Below the pieces are notes generated by a model. That model was given only the letters and a program-made list of their open reading frames with translations. It had not been told where the DNA came from and did no database searches. From positions 38,384,140 through 38,448,139 of the forward strand of contig NC_081411.1 in the NCBI RefSeq assembly GCF_030272615.1: a DNA stretch of 64,000 nucleotides, read 5' to 3'. This document shows, in pieces, positions 24,071-35,473 of the stretch. The position numbers were made by a program, and so were the translations under genes. Source of the DNA: Cryptomeria japonica (taxonomy: Eukaryota > Streptophyta > Pinopsida > Cupressales > Cupressaceae). Position 1 is the first letter of the stretch. Every line of letters starts with the position of its first letter.

Positions 24071-24184
24071 GGATTTGGATAAACTGCCAAACCTAGGAAG
24101 GATACATCCTGATGGGCAAGATGATGGATTTGGATAAATTGGCAGACATAGGAAGGATACATCCCGATGGATAAGGTGATGGAT
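24071..24184. repeat. Minisatellite, about 54-bp unit, two copies
   Basis: GGATTTGGATAAA(C/T)TG at 24071 and about 24125, each followed by AGGAAGGATACATCC(T/C)GATGG. A shorter TAGACATGGGAATGATGCA duplication follows at about 24198-24237. It lies inside the Ty3-type element, and short frames on both strands are by-products. Confidence 0.6.
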
Positions 24185-24827
24185 ATAATTGAATTTTTAG
24201 ACATGGGAATGATGCATAGACATGGGAATGATGCATCCCGAGGGGAAAGATTTCGGTATATGAATGGACGACCAAAAGACAAGTTGGTTGTGCGAGGTCT
24301 GCAGATGAGAGGATTTTTTCTTGGATTTGGTTAATACGTTGTGAATGGATGGTTGGATTATGCACAAGTCAATATAAGCTCAGATAGATGGAAAAATCTC
24401 AATGTGATGGGGATCACAAATGGATTGGATAAGATGGGAGGGGATTAATGATTGAAGAGGATTGGACTGGATGGGAAATTCTATGGGATTGGTTTATAGA
24501 TATAGGATAAATGGATGGATACCAATGACAAGGGAGAGCCAAGGTTTGGTAAAAGGATGGAGCGGATGGAAAAATTGCTTGGATAGGAGATGGAGGGAGG
24601 AGGGATGGATATGGATAGCATATGGAGGATTAAAGGATGGAGGATAGGTGAAATGGGGATCCAAGAACTATGCTACGAAGGAGAAAAATGTCCCCTAAAT
24701 GTAGTGTAATTAAGGATGAGTGGATAGTGGATATAGAATGTATGAGATGAAAGGAGAATGGCTAAGAGATATGGATGGTGGAGGAATTACGACTTTTTTT
24801 TTCCAAAGTACGCATTATTATTATTAT

Positions 24828-25050
24828 TGTAGACACGTAAAATTATCCTATCTAATTAAATAAATATTTTTATTTATTTAATTAATTCATTTATCCTTTT
24901 CTAATCCTTTCGTCATTTAAATAAATACTTTTATTTATTTAAATTGTTCTTTTTCCTAAATTAAATAAATACTTTTATTTATTTAATTTATCACATTTCT
25001 TCTATTAATTAAATAAATATTTATTTATTTAATTAATTCATTAGTCTTTT
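24828..25050 (+). repeat. LTR-start-like sequence with four AT palindromes
   Basis: TGTAGACACGTAAAATTATCC at 24828 resembles the TGTAGACATC start of the surrounding element's LTRs but lies on the opposite strand. Four palindromes of the form TTAAATAAATA(C/T)TTTTATTTATTTAA follow at about 24853-24884, 24915-24944, 24960-24986 and 25004-25039. This probably marks the LTR of a second, plus-strand element nested in the first. Its right boundary is not resolved. Confidence 0.45.
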
Positions 25051-25689
25051 CTACCCATGACACATGTCATTCATCTCTTAATTCCTACACTACCTACCGT
25101 CTCATTATTTTCTTATTTCTTCTACCTACCCTTTAATCCTAGCCGACCATTTTTCTTTACACCTCTTAATCTTATCCTTCCATTTCTACTCCTCTCCTAT
25201 ACTTGGATAAACAAGAATCACAAAAGCTCTTACTCATTGGGAATAAAAAATCAAGCCTTGAAAAGAAAAATCCAAAAGTAAAAAATAAAAAAAGGCCTTT
25301 ATTCCAAATCAAAATCAAAAGCTTTTGGACTCTGAAAAAATCAAAGTCAAGGATTAAAATCCTATGAAAGAAAAAGAGAAAGAGATGATCTCCCCTAATA
25401 TCAAAATAACTGGGGGCAAAAGTTTTAAAATTTGAAGTCAAAAATCATACTTGTTGATCTTAAGTCTCCATCATGCCATCCTACTTTCACTTCTTTTCGC
25501 AATCATAAGCCTTCATAACTCATCCACTTGTTCTATATATCCTTCCCCTTCTGGCGATATATCATGGACCTTTAATGGAGCTTCCTCGAGGGACTTTGTT
25601 GTCAGGGATGCCTAAAATTCTTTAGGTGACACACATACGGGCCTGTGTAGTCCACACACTAGTAATTCTATCTCAGTTCCTTTATCAAG

Positions 25690-26180
25690 GATGACAGTCA
25701 CTCGAGATACACATAATTTAGTCAAGGAAGAATGCAGCTATAACCACAAAGTAAAGCCTCATACATTTGAGGTGGGTGACCTAGTGCTAAGAGATAACCC
25801 CAATAATCAACAGGATCAAGAAAAAAAAAAGGAAAATTTGAGCCCAATTAGCTTGGTCCTTATGTCATCACAACAGTTTATGGATCAGGTGCATATCAAT
25901 TCTCAACATGAGATGGAGAACCTTTGCAAGATCCTATCAACAACATGCACCTTCGTATGTTTTACACATAGCTCTTCAAAATATCCTAATTCAAAAATAC
26001 AAAAAATCACAAAAATAAAAAATCGTTACTTACTGAAAACCTAGCAAACAAGTGCCTTGTGACATTAAAAAAACTTTAAAAATTGAAAAAAAGTAAAGAG
26101 AAATAAATTCGTCCATGAAGACCACTTTGGTGGTGCCCTCGGCAAGTACCATGGTGAAAATCGGGTAACCGGTGCCATGT
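25690..26180 (+). pseudogene. Ty3-type integrase C-terminal fragment
   Basis: The plus-strand frame from 25690 reads a tyrosine-lysine-rich lead, VKPHTFEVGDLVLR, NPNNQQDQEKK, then after a frame change GPYVITTVYGSGAY and INNMHLRMFYT. This is the C-terminal part of Ty3/gypsy integrase ('F..GDLVLR...GPY.V....G.GAYQL') ending in the usual 'N..HL+.+Y'. The catalytic core and zinc finger are absent. Beyond about 25980 the sequence decays. It is opposite in strand to the element that contains it, so it belongs to a nested or inverted piece. Confidence 0.65.
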
Positions 26181-27870
26181 GTAGAGACATTGCTCCTCCC
26201 TCCTTTAGGATTCATTCTCATCCTTTCACCTTGCACACACACACAAACTATCCATTCATAATAAACTTACTCATTCCCATTATGGCTTGTTATTGATCTA
26301 CCTAAGATTGGTTAGCCATTCATCATAAACCCTCCCTTTTCACCCCCTTTCCTTCCATAATAAATCAGGCCTAATCTGCAATTGGGGAAAAATCCTAAAT
26401 CTAGTGATGGAAGTGGCACCTTGAGCATCGCATGTTTTAAGGAGCATTGTCTTTTCATTTCCTCATTCTTTTCGCACACAATCCTCAATAAAAGGTCATT
26501 TGTATTGCCAATATGCAATAAGGTTCCATTCTTCTTAGTAATAAAGTATAAGTTTCATGGGTACAGTCAGTTTCAAATGAGACACAAGCAGTAGTGGGCT
26601 TTCAACAAATCAAATCTTTCAGCAAACTTTGGAAATAACATAGTTTTTAGCATTATCTATCCTTTGTTAGGATGATAGCATTGTGACCAAATCAAATATG
26701 TTAGCATATGTGGAAAGAAACACAAATAACTTGAAGATGTCATTGTGTGTTGGTGTGAAGTCTTAGTTTCTTTTGATTTTATCTTTTGGTGACATGTCTT
26801 TTAGCTTTTCCAAGATGTCTCTAACTAGAGATTCTATCTCCAGGATGTCTTTGACTAGAAAGGTGAGGATGGGATATATTCACCTATTATTTTTTTGTTT
26901 TTGGATTGTTTCTTAGTAATGCTATGACTTGTCCAAGAATATGAGGACACGGTGAGTCTAGTATGAACTGGGGCATTCCTTGTTTGCGACTGTCTGATCT
27001 CCATATAAACGGGTACAATGAATTTCTGGTCAAACCTATACCTCGATTGTCATAACCTATTTTCCAAAATAAAGCTCAATGATGATAAAGCAAAAGAAGC
27101 CCTTTCACTTCCATATCTTCTATCCTTCATCCCCCTTTCTTGATTGACCTCCATCATCCTTCCTTGAGTCCATGTAGCTTTTTATCACATGATTGAGTAT
27201 AATGACACACCAAAAATATCTTCATTTCATGTAGTATTGAGCTGTATCATCAAATTTTAGCATATCTCATTTCATACATACATATAGATATCACAATCGC
27301 ATCACATCTTGCATATTCATTGGCCAGTATCTGCATCTGCATATAAACCCCCAAAAAGAACAAAAACATATTGCATTTCATCATGTACATATTTGCATCC
27401 ATATCATAAGCATCATAAAATCATCATAAAGCATATAGAAACATAAACACATATAACACATGCATATAGCTACCGCAAGGATGGATCATCTCATCTCATA
27501 TATATCAAAATAATAGTGTCATGATACACTGATGTCGAAATCTCATATGGCTACAAAATCAGCCAAAGTTGTCTACATCATCATACAAAAACTGATACAA
27601 CCTATATTATCTCATCTGTCTCCTCCTATAGACCCTCTGAGACCATATTTTCACCAAAGAAGTTACTAGTTTTGTGTTTGCCCAAATCTCAGGCATATAC
27701 ATAATATATCATAATCCCATGGCATAAACTCTTGCTCTATCCTCCAATATCAACTCTGGTCATAATCCCTGAGTCAAAGGGTATCTCTCCCATGACTCCA
27801 ACATAGGTAGGATATGGAAGCTTTAACTTGGGTATATGGAGGGATGGATGTGTCATGAAGGTTAGGGGAT
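26181..27870. other. Internal non-coding part of the Ty3-type element
   Basis: No recognisable coding sequence. About 27230-27620 is rich in CAT/ATA words (CATATAGATATCAC, GCATCATAAAATCATC and similar), a low-complexity stretch often seen in plant LTR-element interiors. Confidence 0.35.
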
Positions 27871-27879
27871 TGAGGTTTG

Positions 27880-28462
27880 TCTTGATTTGGAGGGGATGGA
27901 GGTGGATGTATGAATTGGTGAGATTGGGAAACTATGTTTGAAGGTGAGGATTTAGTCTCCTTTTCTTGTATGTCCTAGAATATTTGTTGGAAAAAAGTCT
28001 AGAGGGACATGAGGATACTGTGGATTTTGAAGGATTAGGAATATGTGGAGGTTTAGCAATAGATGGAAGATTGGGATTGTGGATTGGGGGATAAGGACTA
28101 AAGGATGTGAGAACTATGGTGTAAAGGATTTAGCTGGTGAGTGGATACAATGGAGGTGTTGTAAAAAGATGGGGATTGGGATGTGGATGGGAGAAAGATG
28201 GAGGTATATATATTGGATCAAAGGGGTACATGGATGAGGAATAATATGAAGACATGGATGGGGAATAAGATGGATTTCCCTTGTCAAAGGTAGGGAAAGG
28301 ATTAAAGATGTGAAAAGAATTGGGATAGGCCTGGTAAGTGGGCTGGGTTGGGAGACATGAATAAGTGGAAGTTGGATAGCATTAATTCATGCATGAGTTG
28401 GATGGGGATGGTTGATAGGGTGATGCTCGAACTTCCATAACCATTTCTTCAAACCAACCCAT
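27880..28462 (-). pseudogene. Gag-like Pro/Ser/Tyr-rich remnant, minus strand
   Basis: The minus frame from ATG at 28462 reads MGWFEEMVMEVRASPYQPSP, then stretches rich in Pro, Tyr and Ser (NPFPTFDKGNPSYSPSM, YIPPSFSHPHPNPHLF) with two or three stops. Position after the 5' LTR and leader, strand, and composition fit the N-terminal low-complexity part of a Ty3 gag polyprotein. No zinc knuckle is seen. A non-gag origin cannot be excluded. Confidence 0.4.
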
Positions 28463-28470
28463 GATGTTTG

Positions 28471-29661
28471 AATGTGGGTTTTGGACAACCAACCTTTGCT
28501 TTTGTGAGAGTGTGTAGACCATGCAAGGGTAGCCTCAAGACGATAAATAAGGAAAGAAAATTTAGATGATATCGATAAATCTGATCAAGACATGATGATG
28601 ATTCATTTGACTTGATTTAGGATTTATTTGATATGATTGGAGATCTTGGTACATGAATTATGACAAGATTGATTTGGATTTGGATAACACCTTGATCCTT
28701 GGATTAGGATTAGCCTAGTTGTAGGGATTAGTGTTGCGGACCACAAAGCAAGGTAATAACCAAGTTGGGTTAAATCTAGATCTTTAGATTAAGATTGGGT
28801 CAAGACTTATTTTACATAGGATAGTATTCATTCTTAAGAAAAATAAGGCTAGGAATTAGGGGTTCTATCAACCCAAGTGATTAGGATTAATTAAGTAAGG
28901 TACATGAGATATATTTTTTCTCAATCACAAGGTCAATTTGACAAATGATAAAGGTCTAACTCGGACCTTGCAAAGTGCTAACCTTGGATTAAGAGGTTGA
29001 TTGATTGAATGATTGAAATTGGATTAAATTTGTTGATGGGATTGATTTGCTAATTTCTCAAAGATGAAAATGGCAATGATTATGGAAGAAGGTGGATTGA
29101 AGAAAAGAGATGAAATCAAGGCTACCTTGGATGGGAAATGACTCAATAAGTGATTTCTGGTATAGGCAAGTTGGACAATGAAATACTACCACTCCTATTA
29201 AGGGATTATGATGATCCTTATCTTTGATGGAAAGCACGGGATCTTAAAGGTTCTTCATCAAACTCATTTCCATAACTTGGCTAGATCTTAAAGTTTGTAG
29301 CTGAAGTACAAGTAGTTACAATGCTTGAGGATTTTCTTATAACTCGGCAGTAAATGGATTTGTTGGGATGTTTGAGTGAATTGGGTTTATGGTGCATGAG
29401 TGGAAAGTGGATTTGGATTGTTTTTTCTTGGTAATAAATGTCAAGCAATGAAAACATGTTGGCCAAGTTAACGGTTGAAATAAGCATGAAAGAGAGGGGA
29501 GGTCCTAGATTAGCCCAATGTGATAAAATTAATTGGCATAAATAAATTACGACACACAAAAGACATACAACCTAGGATGGAAAGTGGATTCTACTTGTTG
29601 GATCCCAACTTGGACTTCTCCAAATACCTAGACAAAGTGAATAGATACAAATCTGGTAGCA
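28471..29661. other. Internal non-coding part of the Ty3-type element
   Basis: No recognisable coding sequence in either strand; short frames at 29281-29559 (minus) and 29520-29735 (plus) lack motifs. Confidence 0.35.
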
Positions 29662-30090
29662 CTAGCTCCCCTCCATGGCATTCACTTCTCGGGCATACCA
29701 AAATGTTTTACCTCGAAGATCCAAAAATATTATGAATCGATGGACATCTATCTCTACTTTGAATGGTACAAATTGGGGTGGCTTTGAAGGTTCAACCTCT
29801 TGCACCAACAAGAAAATAGGATTTTGGGTAACTACAACAACTTGTCTAGTAAGGTTTCGAGGGATCCCAATCCAATAAAAAATTCTCACAAAAAGCCACC
29901 TAAGGGTTTAATTGAGCTTATTGGTGTAGAGAAGGCATCCACATAAAATGAATTCACTCAACACTCTGGCCACTTGAGTAGTAGATTTATATAATGGCTC
30001 AAAAAATACCACCAAGATTTTGTCGAGAGAGACGATATCCTTGACGTACCTCAATTTTAAAACACTCCCTTGAGGTGATGATATCCCCAA
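29662..30090 (-). pseudogene. Unrecognised retroelement ORF with one stop, minus strand
   Basis: Two minus frames in the same register (30090-29908 and 29889-29662), separated by a single stop, give about 143 codons. They include SPQGSVLKLRYVKDIVSL and a C-terminal PPQFVPFKVEIDVH followed by an FLDLRGKTFWYAREV string. It begins about 0.9 kb downstream of the PBS of the minus-strand Ty3-type element, where gag or an additional ORF would start. I do not recognise the family. One stop in 143 codons suggests recent or constrained coding compared with the rest of the element. Confidence 0.4.
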
Positions 30091-30966
30091 GAGGTGGTTC
30101 TCTACTCAAAATAAGAAAAGGTGTTGCTAACCACCTTTATCTTATACCCAAGGTTCACGAAAGTGAGACGAGAGGATACTCGATGTAATAGTGAGTCCAC
30201 CCTACAGAACGTTCAAGTGTGCAAGACATAGAAAATAAAATGTTATTTTAACCCCAAAATATTTGTTTTCTAATCTAATGCATGAAATAAATCGAATTTA
30301 GTGGCAAAATCAAAATTCTTTGGCAAATGTCCAGCAACAATGGTTAGTAGTCTTAGTTTTAGGCCTTAGACACGTGGATAAGCTGCAAGAAACAAAGAAA
30401 TATTAGTAAAATCTGAAAGTTAACCACTTGCAGGATATACAATGAAGTGCAAACATAGATACCGATCTATAGCCACACACGTCGATGTCTATGCAGGTGT
30501 TGAAGTGCAACCCTCCAACAAGATGAGCTAAAAAATCACAAATAAAATAATAAGGTTTGTAATCAAATATAAAAAGGCAACTACAAATTGATATTTTCAA
30601 GCAAAACAAATTGTATTTTAGTATTTTTAAAGCTTATATTTGACTTTTTTTTTCTATTTTAAAATTTTAAGCTAAAAACAACCAAAATATAAAGTAAATA
30701 GCCTATAGTGGAGACATTGATCTGGTCCTATAGAGATTTTGAAACAGAGGCTTATGTGCTATTCTACAGGCGAAGACATTGACTCGCAGATTCCTGCACA
30801 AATAATATTATGAGGGTAACTAAATTTAAACACATATGCTAATCTGCCCCTATGGAACTACTGAAGCAGAGGTGAAGATGTCAAATCATAGTCGAAGATG
30901 CTGATGCACTACCTACGAGAAATTTTCTACAAAAATACAAAATTAGTGAAATAAAAAGGACTTGGG

Positions 30967-30984
30967 GTCCCACCAGGCATGCCA
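30967..30984 (-). other. Primer-binding site of the Ty3-type element
   Basis: On the minus strand, three bases after the LTR end, TGGCATGCCTGGTGGGAC begins with the obligatory TGG (complement of tRNA CCA). It is not the initiator-Met site used by the copia element here. The priming tRNA cannot be named with certainty from sequence alone. Confidence 0.55.
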
Positions 30985-30987
30985 AAA

Positions 30988-32208
30988 TGAAGAGGTAAAA
31001 AAACCTAAGCTAATGGTTAGTTGCATAAATCATGTAAAACCACTAAAAAACATTCAAAAAAACTAAAAGACCATTATACATTGATTCATCACTCTTCCTT
31101 CGATTGAGCTAGATGAAGTGGAAGATGTGCCCTTGCTCCACTTGATTTGATTTTCTCCTTTGATTGTAGATTGTGGATTTCTCTCCACTACACAACAAGA
31201 TTAGGATGATGAATTGGCTAAGTGTGGTAATATTTTGGCATTAGGGTGGTATGAGGGATGATTTTGGAGCTCAAATTAGCAGCATAAGATTGCATGAAAA
31301 GTGGATGATTTGTGAGGAGAGGAGACTCCAATTTATAGATTGGAGGAGGCCAAAATGGAGGGCCAAGATTAATTCAAAATAGAGGGCTAAGATTGAAAGA
31401 AGGTGGGAGAGGATTGAGAGGAAAAGGTGTGGGAGATCCAAGAGATATCCCATAAAGACATTTCTTGTCTCCACATCTCTCAAGTACATGGGGAAGAGTT
31501 CCTCAAGTATATTGGGAAGAGAAAAGGAATATAAAATTCCTTGGGGAAAGGGGGAAGGAATTAAAAGTTCTAAAATAGAGGATTGTGTGGGAAGAATAAA
31601 GGAGAAAAGGAATTAAAAATTCCTTAGGAAGAGAGGGCATGGGAGAATCAAGGAATTTGAAATTGCTTAAAATAAACAAAGTTGGGGTATTTAAGGTTTG
31701 GAAGGTGAAGGGCACAAGCCATTTATGACAAAGAGTTGACTCATCCCTAATGAAGGTGATTAGGGATATGCAAATGATTAGGAAGATTGATTAGGGGGGT
31801 CAATGAGGGATTAGAGTGCAAGTGGGAAAGTTAGGAGGATCTGACATGAGGAGAGATAATGAGTGGAGGAATATAAAATCAGAGAAAATCATAAGCATAA
31901 TTAGGCTAGGGTTAATTAGGCTAGATGATATTATTAGGAAGGTGATTTGTAGGAATCAAAGAATTAGCTTAGTTAATTGAAATTAATTAACTTGTTACGG
32001 TTTAGAAGAAATAATGAAGGTTGGGATGATTTTGAAGAATAAGGAATAATTAATTTTGATAAATTAATTAAGAGGCTATAGTGATAAAATTAATTAAATT
32101 GAATTAATTAATTTTAGGAAGAAAGGGATTAAAACAATTAAATTAATGAATTATGTGGAAAGACTTAAATTAATTAAATATCAATTTAATTAGTTTTAGA
32201 TGTCTACA
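30988..32208 (-). repeat. 5' LTR of the Ty3-type element
   Basis: 1,221 bp. On the minus strand it runs from TGTAGACATC (32208) to CCTCTTCA (30988), so it keeps the TG...CA ends that the other LTR has lost. It is followed on the minus strand by the PBS after three bases. Confidence 0.75.
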
Positions 32209-32213
32209 CAAAA

Positions 32214-32914
32214 CTTTTTCTTAGAAAAGAGAAATTTCCAATACTTTTAACTAGAAGCTCAAATTATTTAAAAACTGATTGAGATGTAAAATGATCATAT
32301 GAGGATTCCATTGGACAATTTTGTCCCAAATTTGATAGATCTCGAAAATTTAAAAGTGTGGGTAATTTATGAAATATTAATTTCTATAAAATCATTTTCG
32401 AAACCTTTTTCAAATTTTGTAAAATATATTTAATATTTTTTCCACAAAAGAACTCGAGCCCAACTTTCATCAATTTGAAACAATGATTTTTCTCATGAAA
32501 TTGTTTGAGTGGTTAAAACTATTCATCTTGAAAACTTCAAATTTTACAAATTTGATCAACTCCATGGATCCCTGTTATGCGGAGTTATTTAAAGTTACCG
32601 AAAAAATAACTGAAATACACACTAAAATTGAAAATAAAACTGAAAATATTTCTAAATGATGCAGAATCACCTATGCATCCGAATGCTCCATCACTATTTT
32701 AATTTTCTAATTTATGAATCGATAATACACATCTCGATTTGGTGTAACATGATACTCAAAGAGTTCTTTCCAAATGTGTCTAGTGGAAAATGGATTATTA
32801 TCACTAACAATAAAAGTGGACTTTCACTAACAATAGAAGGGTAAGTGTCATAGAGATGAAAGTTCTAGTTCGTGAATTTTTGGGCACTGGAGGTAGTATA
32901 GGGATTGGCTAGAA
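32214..32914. other. AT-rich spacer, no gene seen
   Basis: Immediately right of the Ty3-type element. No recognisable features. Confidence 0.4.
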
Positions 32915-33050
32915 GTACGAAAACGGGCATATTTGGAGAAGCAATCTACCACCATCATGACTACTAAATTCGCTATAGACATTTGGTTGTTATTTAATGA
33001 AGATTATTGAAATGCCAATCCACATATGGATAGGAGCACGCAATGTCCAA
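32915..33050 (-). pseudogene. Ty3-type integrase core fragment
   Basis: The minus strand reads VMMVVDCFSKYARF at about 32955-32916, matching the integrase core motif 'VVVDRFSKYAHF', where the D is the second catalytic aspartate. About 80-100 bases upstream a shifted frame reads PIHMWIGISIIFI, like the 'P..PW..ISMDFI' motif that precedes it. The rest of pol is gone. It lies outside the target duplication of the 22-32 kb element and so belongs to a different, older insertion. Confidence 0.55.
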
Positions 33051-33591
33051 AGTTTTCTTAGGTACCAATAAATGCATGGATAGGAGAACAGTAGAGACCA
33101 TCGATTGTGGGAGACCGCCCGCCATTGTTGGAGCTCTCCGTTTCTTTCATTAATCTTATTGTTTTCTTAATGCTTGTATGCACGAGAATTCTAATTTTCA
33201 TTGATTATTACCAAAAGAAGATTAAAAAAATGATGAAATATAGACAACAGAACTCTATTGATACATACTTTTGTATGTCTGAAAATCTTACCAAGAAGAA
33301 TTAGAAAATAATTAAATCTCTCTTTAATAAGATTTTCATTTCTGATACGAGAATAGAGGTTTCCTAAATATATAACCACTTAATGAACCCTCTCCCCTAA
33401 AACAAAGAAATTACAGCACAGAAGCAGACATGCTCAGACAACAAACCTGCTGACAGAGCAACTTTCGGACTCATAACCTTTACCATTGTTATTACATTTC
33501 GTTTTATTACATGGCGTAGCGAAATTCTCGCTAAGAAGAGTAATTGTCGTCAAAAGCTTAAAGAGAATAGATTGCGATGTAATGTGAAGAC
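33051..33591. other. Spacer upstream of the SDR gene
   Basis: Short frames (33107-33304 plus, 33191-33379 minus) have no recognisable family. GC is slightly higher at about 33400-33560, but no gene is identified. Confidence 0.35.
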
Positions 33592-33832
33592 TCACAGCGG
33601 CTCATAATATTCGAACAACCTGAATAGACAGAACTCGAATGCGTCTCTCTTACTTCCAAAGAAACGTGCAAATGGTAAAAACTGTAAGTTTTCAATTTAG
33701 TTTTGTACTTCAATAACAAAAGCGAAATATTCAACAAATTTGAAATTGCCTTCAAATCCACATGCCGAGAAAGTCGGATTTATTTATTGTATTTATACTC
33801 CACGCCAGAAACTTATGCTGGGCTAGATGGAG
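33592..33832 (+). promoter_or_regulatory. Conserved upstream module of the SDR gene
   Basis: Two blocks match the region upstream of the SDR pseudogene: TCATAATATTC...CTTACTTCCAAAGAAA (about 33602-33665, matching 10452-10515) and a block with TTCAACAAATTTGAAATTGC, TCAAATCCACAT, CCGAGAAAGTC and CCACGCCAGAAA (33730-33815, matching 10845-10945). Shared non-coding sequence 5' of two diverged paralogues suggests duplicated regulatory DNA. It lies about 600-800 bp before the start codon. Function is inference. Confidence 0.4.
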
Positions 33833-34344
33833 AACCAGATATAAATAGAACGGGGGAGAAATGGAAAGTTTAGAGCGTACCAAAATTCAACTCTGTGAAG
33901 AGACATCTATCTAATTTTATGAGAGAAACGTAGAAAAGGTCGGATAAAGAGCTGGTCTCATGAAGAAATTCTGATTATTTTAAATTTTTTCCTAAAATGT
34001 AGGAGCCCTTATTTTTAGGGCTGCAAATTTAAGTAGGTCAAAATAAGGTGGGGTAAAACAAGTTTTTTTGTTGAACTGCACTATAGAATTTATGGACCAC
34101 CAACTTTAAAATATTCCTGAAAAATCTCAACAGCTACATGTTTATTGATTTGTCAACCAATGATGAATGTTCAAGCAATGAATTTCTTCATTGTTTTAAA
34201 CATTTTTCAATTTTGAATATAAATGCTTACAATGAATAAATAAAATGTTTTGAAGGCAGATTAAATAAAGCTTACACAAAATAATCAATTGATATAAAAT
34301 AATTAATTGAAAAAAAAAAGATAAAAAATTCCATACATGTTCGC

Positions 34345-34350
34345 TATAAA
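34345..34350 (+). promoter_or_regulatory. Candidate TATA box of the SDR gene
   Basis: TATAAA in the context TTCGCTATAAAGCGGG, 52 bp upstream of the proposed start codon at 34402. That would place transcription start about 25-30 bp before the ATG. Another TATAAATA at about 33840 is possible but distant. Confidence 0.35.
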
Positions 34351-34401
34351 GCGGGCTCTTTTAAAGCTATTATATTCTAGGGTATTCTATAGCTCCAGAA
34401 C

Positions 34402-35473
34402 ATGTCTACAAGAGAGGTCGCAGCTGCTCTCTGGAGAAGGTTTAGTTTTCCTTTAACATTCATCACTCTTGTAAAGTTATCTGAAACGAAATTGATATTT
34501 TCTGAAAGCTTTCATATTTCATTAAGTAACCTGTATGCTGAGTTTACACTCATTAACAGTTCTCTCTGTCAATGAATGCCAGTTTTCTTTACATAAGCAC
34601 ATTAAAACAGGGCCTGGGAACTCTCATGAGTTAAATTTTTCAAAGTATTTTTTGACCAAAAATGTATTTGTTAAATGCAGACTTCAAGGCAAGGTTGCAA
34701 TAATCACAGGTGGATCTGGAGGCATTGGGGAGGCCACTGTTCGGTTATTCGCAAATCATGGAGCCAAAGTCATTATTGCAGACATTGCAGACGACGCTGG
34801 TATCAAATTGGCGAACACCCTTTCGCCCTCGGTGACATATATTCACTGTGACGTGAGCAAGGAGCAAGATGTAAGTGCGACCGTGGATTTGGCCATGGAA
34901 ATGCACGGGAAGTTGGACATTATGTACAATAACGCAGCAGCTGCCGACAGGCTAAAACAGAGCGTGGCGGAGTATGATATGCGGGATTTTGAGCGAGTGA
35001 TGAATATCAATGTAAAAGGAGTAATGTACGGCATTAAGCATGCAGCCCGCGTTATGATTCCGAATAGAACGGGTTGCATTATGTCTACAGCTAGTATTGG
35101 AGGAATAATGGGAGGTAGTTCTTACTTCTACACTGCCTCCAAACATGCCGTTGTTGGGCTTACTAAGAACGGTGCAGCAGAGCTGGGAAGAAGTGGTATA
35201 CGAGTAAATTGTATTTCTCCAGCTGCAATACCCACAAATCTGGTATTGAATTCTATGGGAATGATCCCTTCAGCAGAGGCAAAGGCCAAGGTGGAGGCCG
35301 CGATTGAGGGCGCAGGACACTTAAGGGAAGCCAATCTTAAAGCAGAGGATATTGCAGAGGCTGCTCTGTATCTGGCCAGTGAGGATTCCAAATACGTAAA
35401 CGGTCACAATCTGGTGGTGGATGGGGGAATAACGGTTGTATTAGATGAAACAGCGGTGTTTGGAAAATACTGA
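34402..35473 (+). CDS. SDR110C-type short-chain dehydrogenase (two exons)
   Basis: Proposed CDS is 34402-34439 joined to 34681-35473 (831 nt, 276 residues). Exon 1 starts MSTREVAAALWR and ends AG|GTTTAG; the 241-bp intron ends ATGCAG and splits the Arg codon before LQGKVAIITGG. Read unspliced from 34535 the frame gives an unusual 312-residue N-terminus, so the spliced start is preferred. Seen: NAD(P) Rossmann motif TGGSGGIG (22-29), acidic D47 after the second strand (suggesting NAD rather than NADP), CDVS (69-72), NNAA (96-99), N121, catalytic S151, Y163 and K167 in YTASK, and NCISP. No stop or frameshift. Length and motifs match plant SDR110C enzymes (secoisolariciresinol dehydrogenase, momilactone synthase and xanthoxin dehydrogenase/ABA2 group), cytosolic oxidoreductases of specialised metabolism or hormones. 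Substrate cannot be told. The pseudogene at 11672 is its paralogue. Confidence 0.88.

Larger units (their letters stand above)
22245..32208 (-). mobile_element. Decayed Ty3/gypsy-type LTR retrotransposon
   Basis: The element is bounded by perfect 5-bp duplications CAAAA at 22240-22244 and 32209-32213. Its two long direct repeats are about 1.2 kb each and roughly 85% alike by eye. On the minus strand the order is 5' LTR (32208-30988), primer-binding site, leader, two gag-like regions, a rearranged pol-less section, polypurine tract, 3' LTR (23446-22245). LTRs start TGTAGACATC on the minus strand. The internal 7.5 kb keeps no reverse transcriptase that I can read, and a plus-strand integrase fragment (25690-26180) lies inside, so pol has been lost or replaced by another insertion. 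Total length is 9,964 bp. It is clearly dead. The Ty3 rather than copia assignment rests on LTR style, the non-iMet PBS and the neighbouring integrase type. Confidence 0.75.

Noticed and set aside
34535-34680. Unspliced N-terminal extension of the SDR frame
   Set aside because: The extension has no SDR similarity, ends at an acceptor-like ATGCAG, and a 38-nt upstream exon gives the usual family start.
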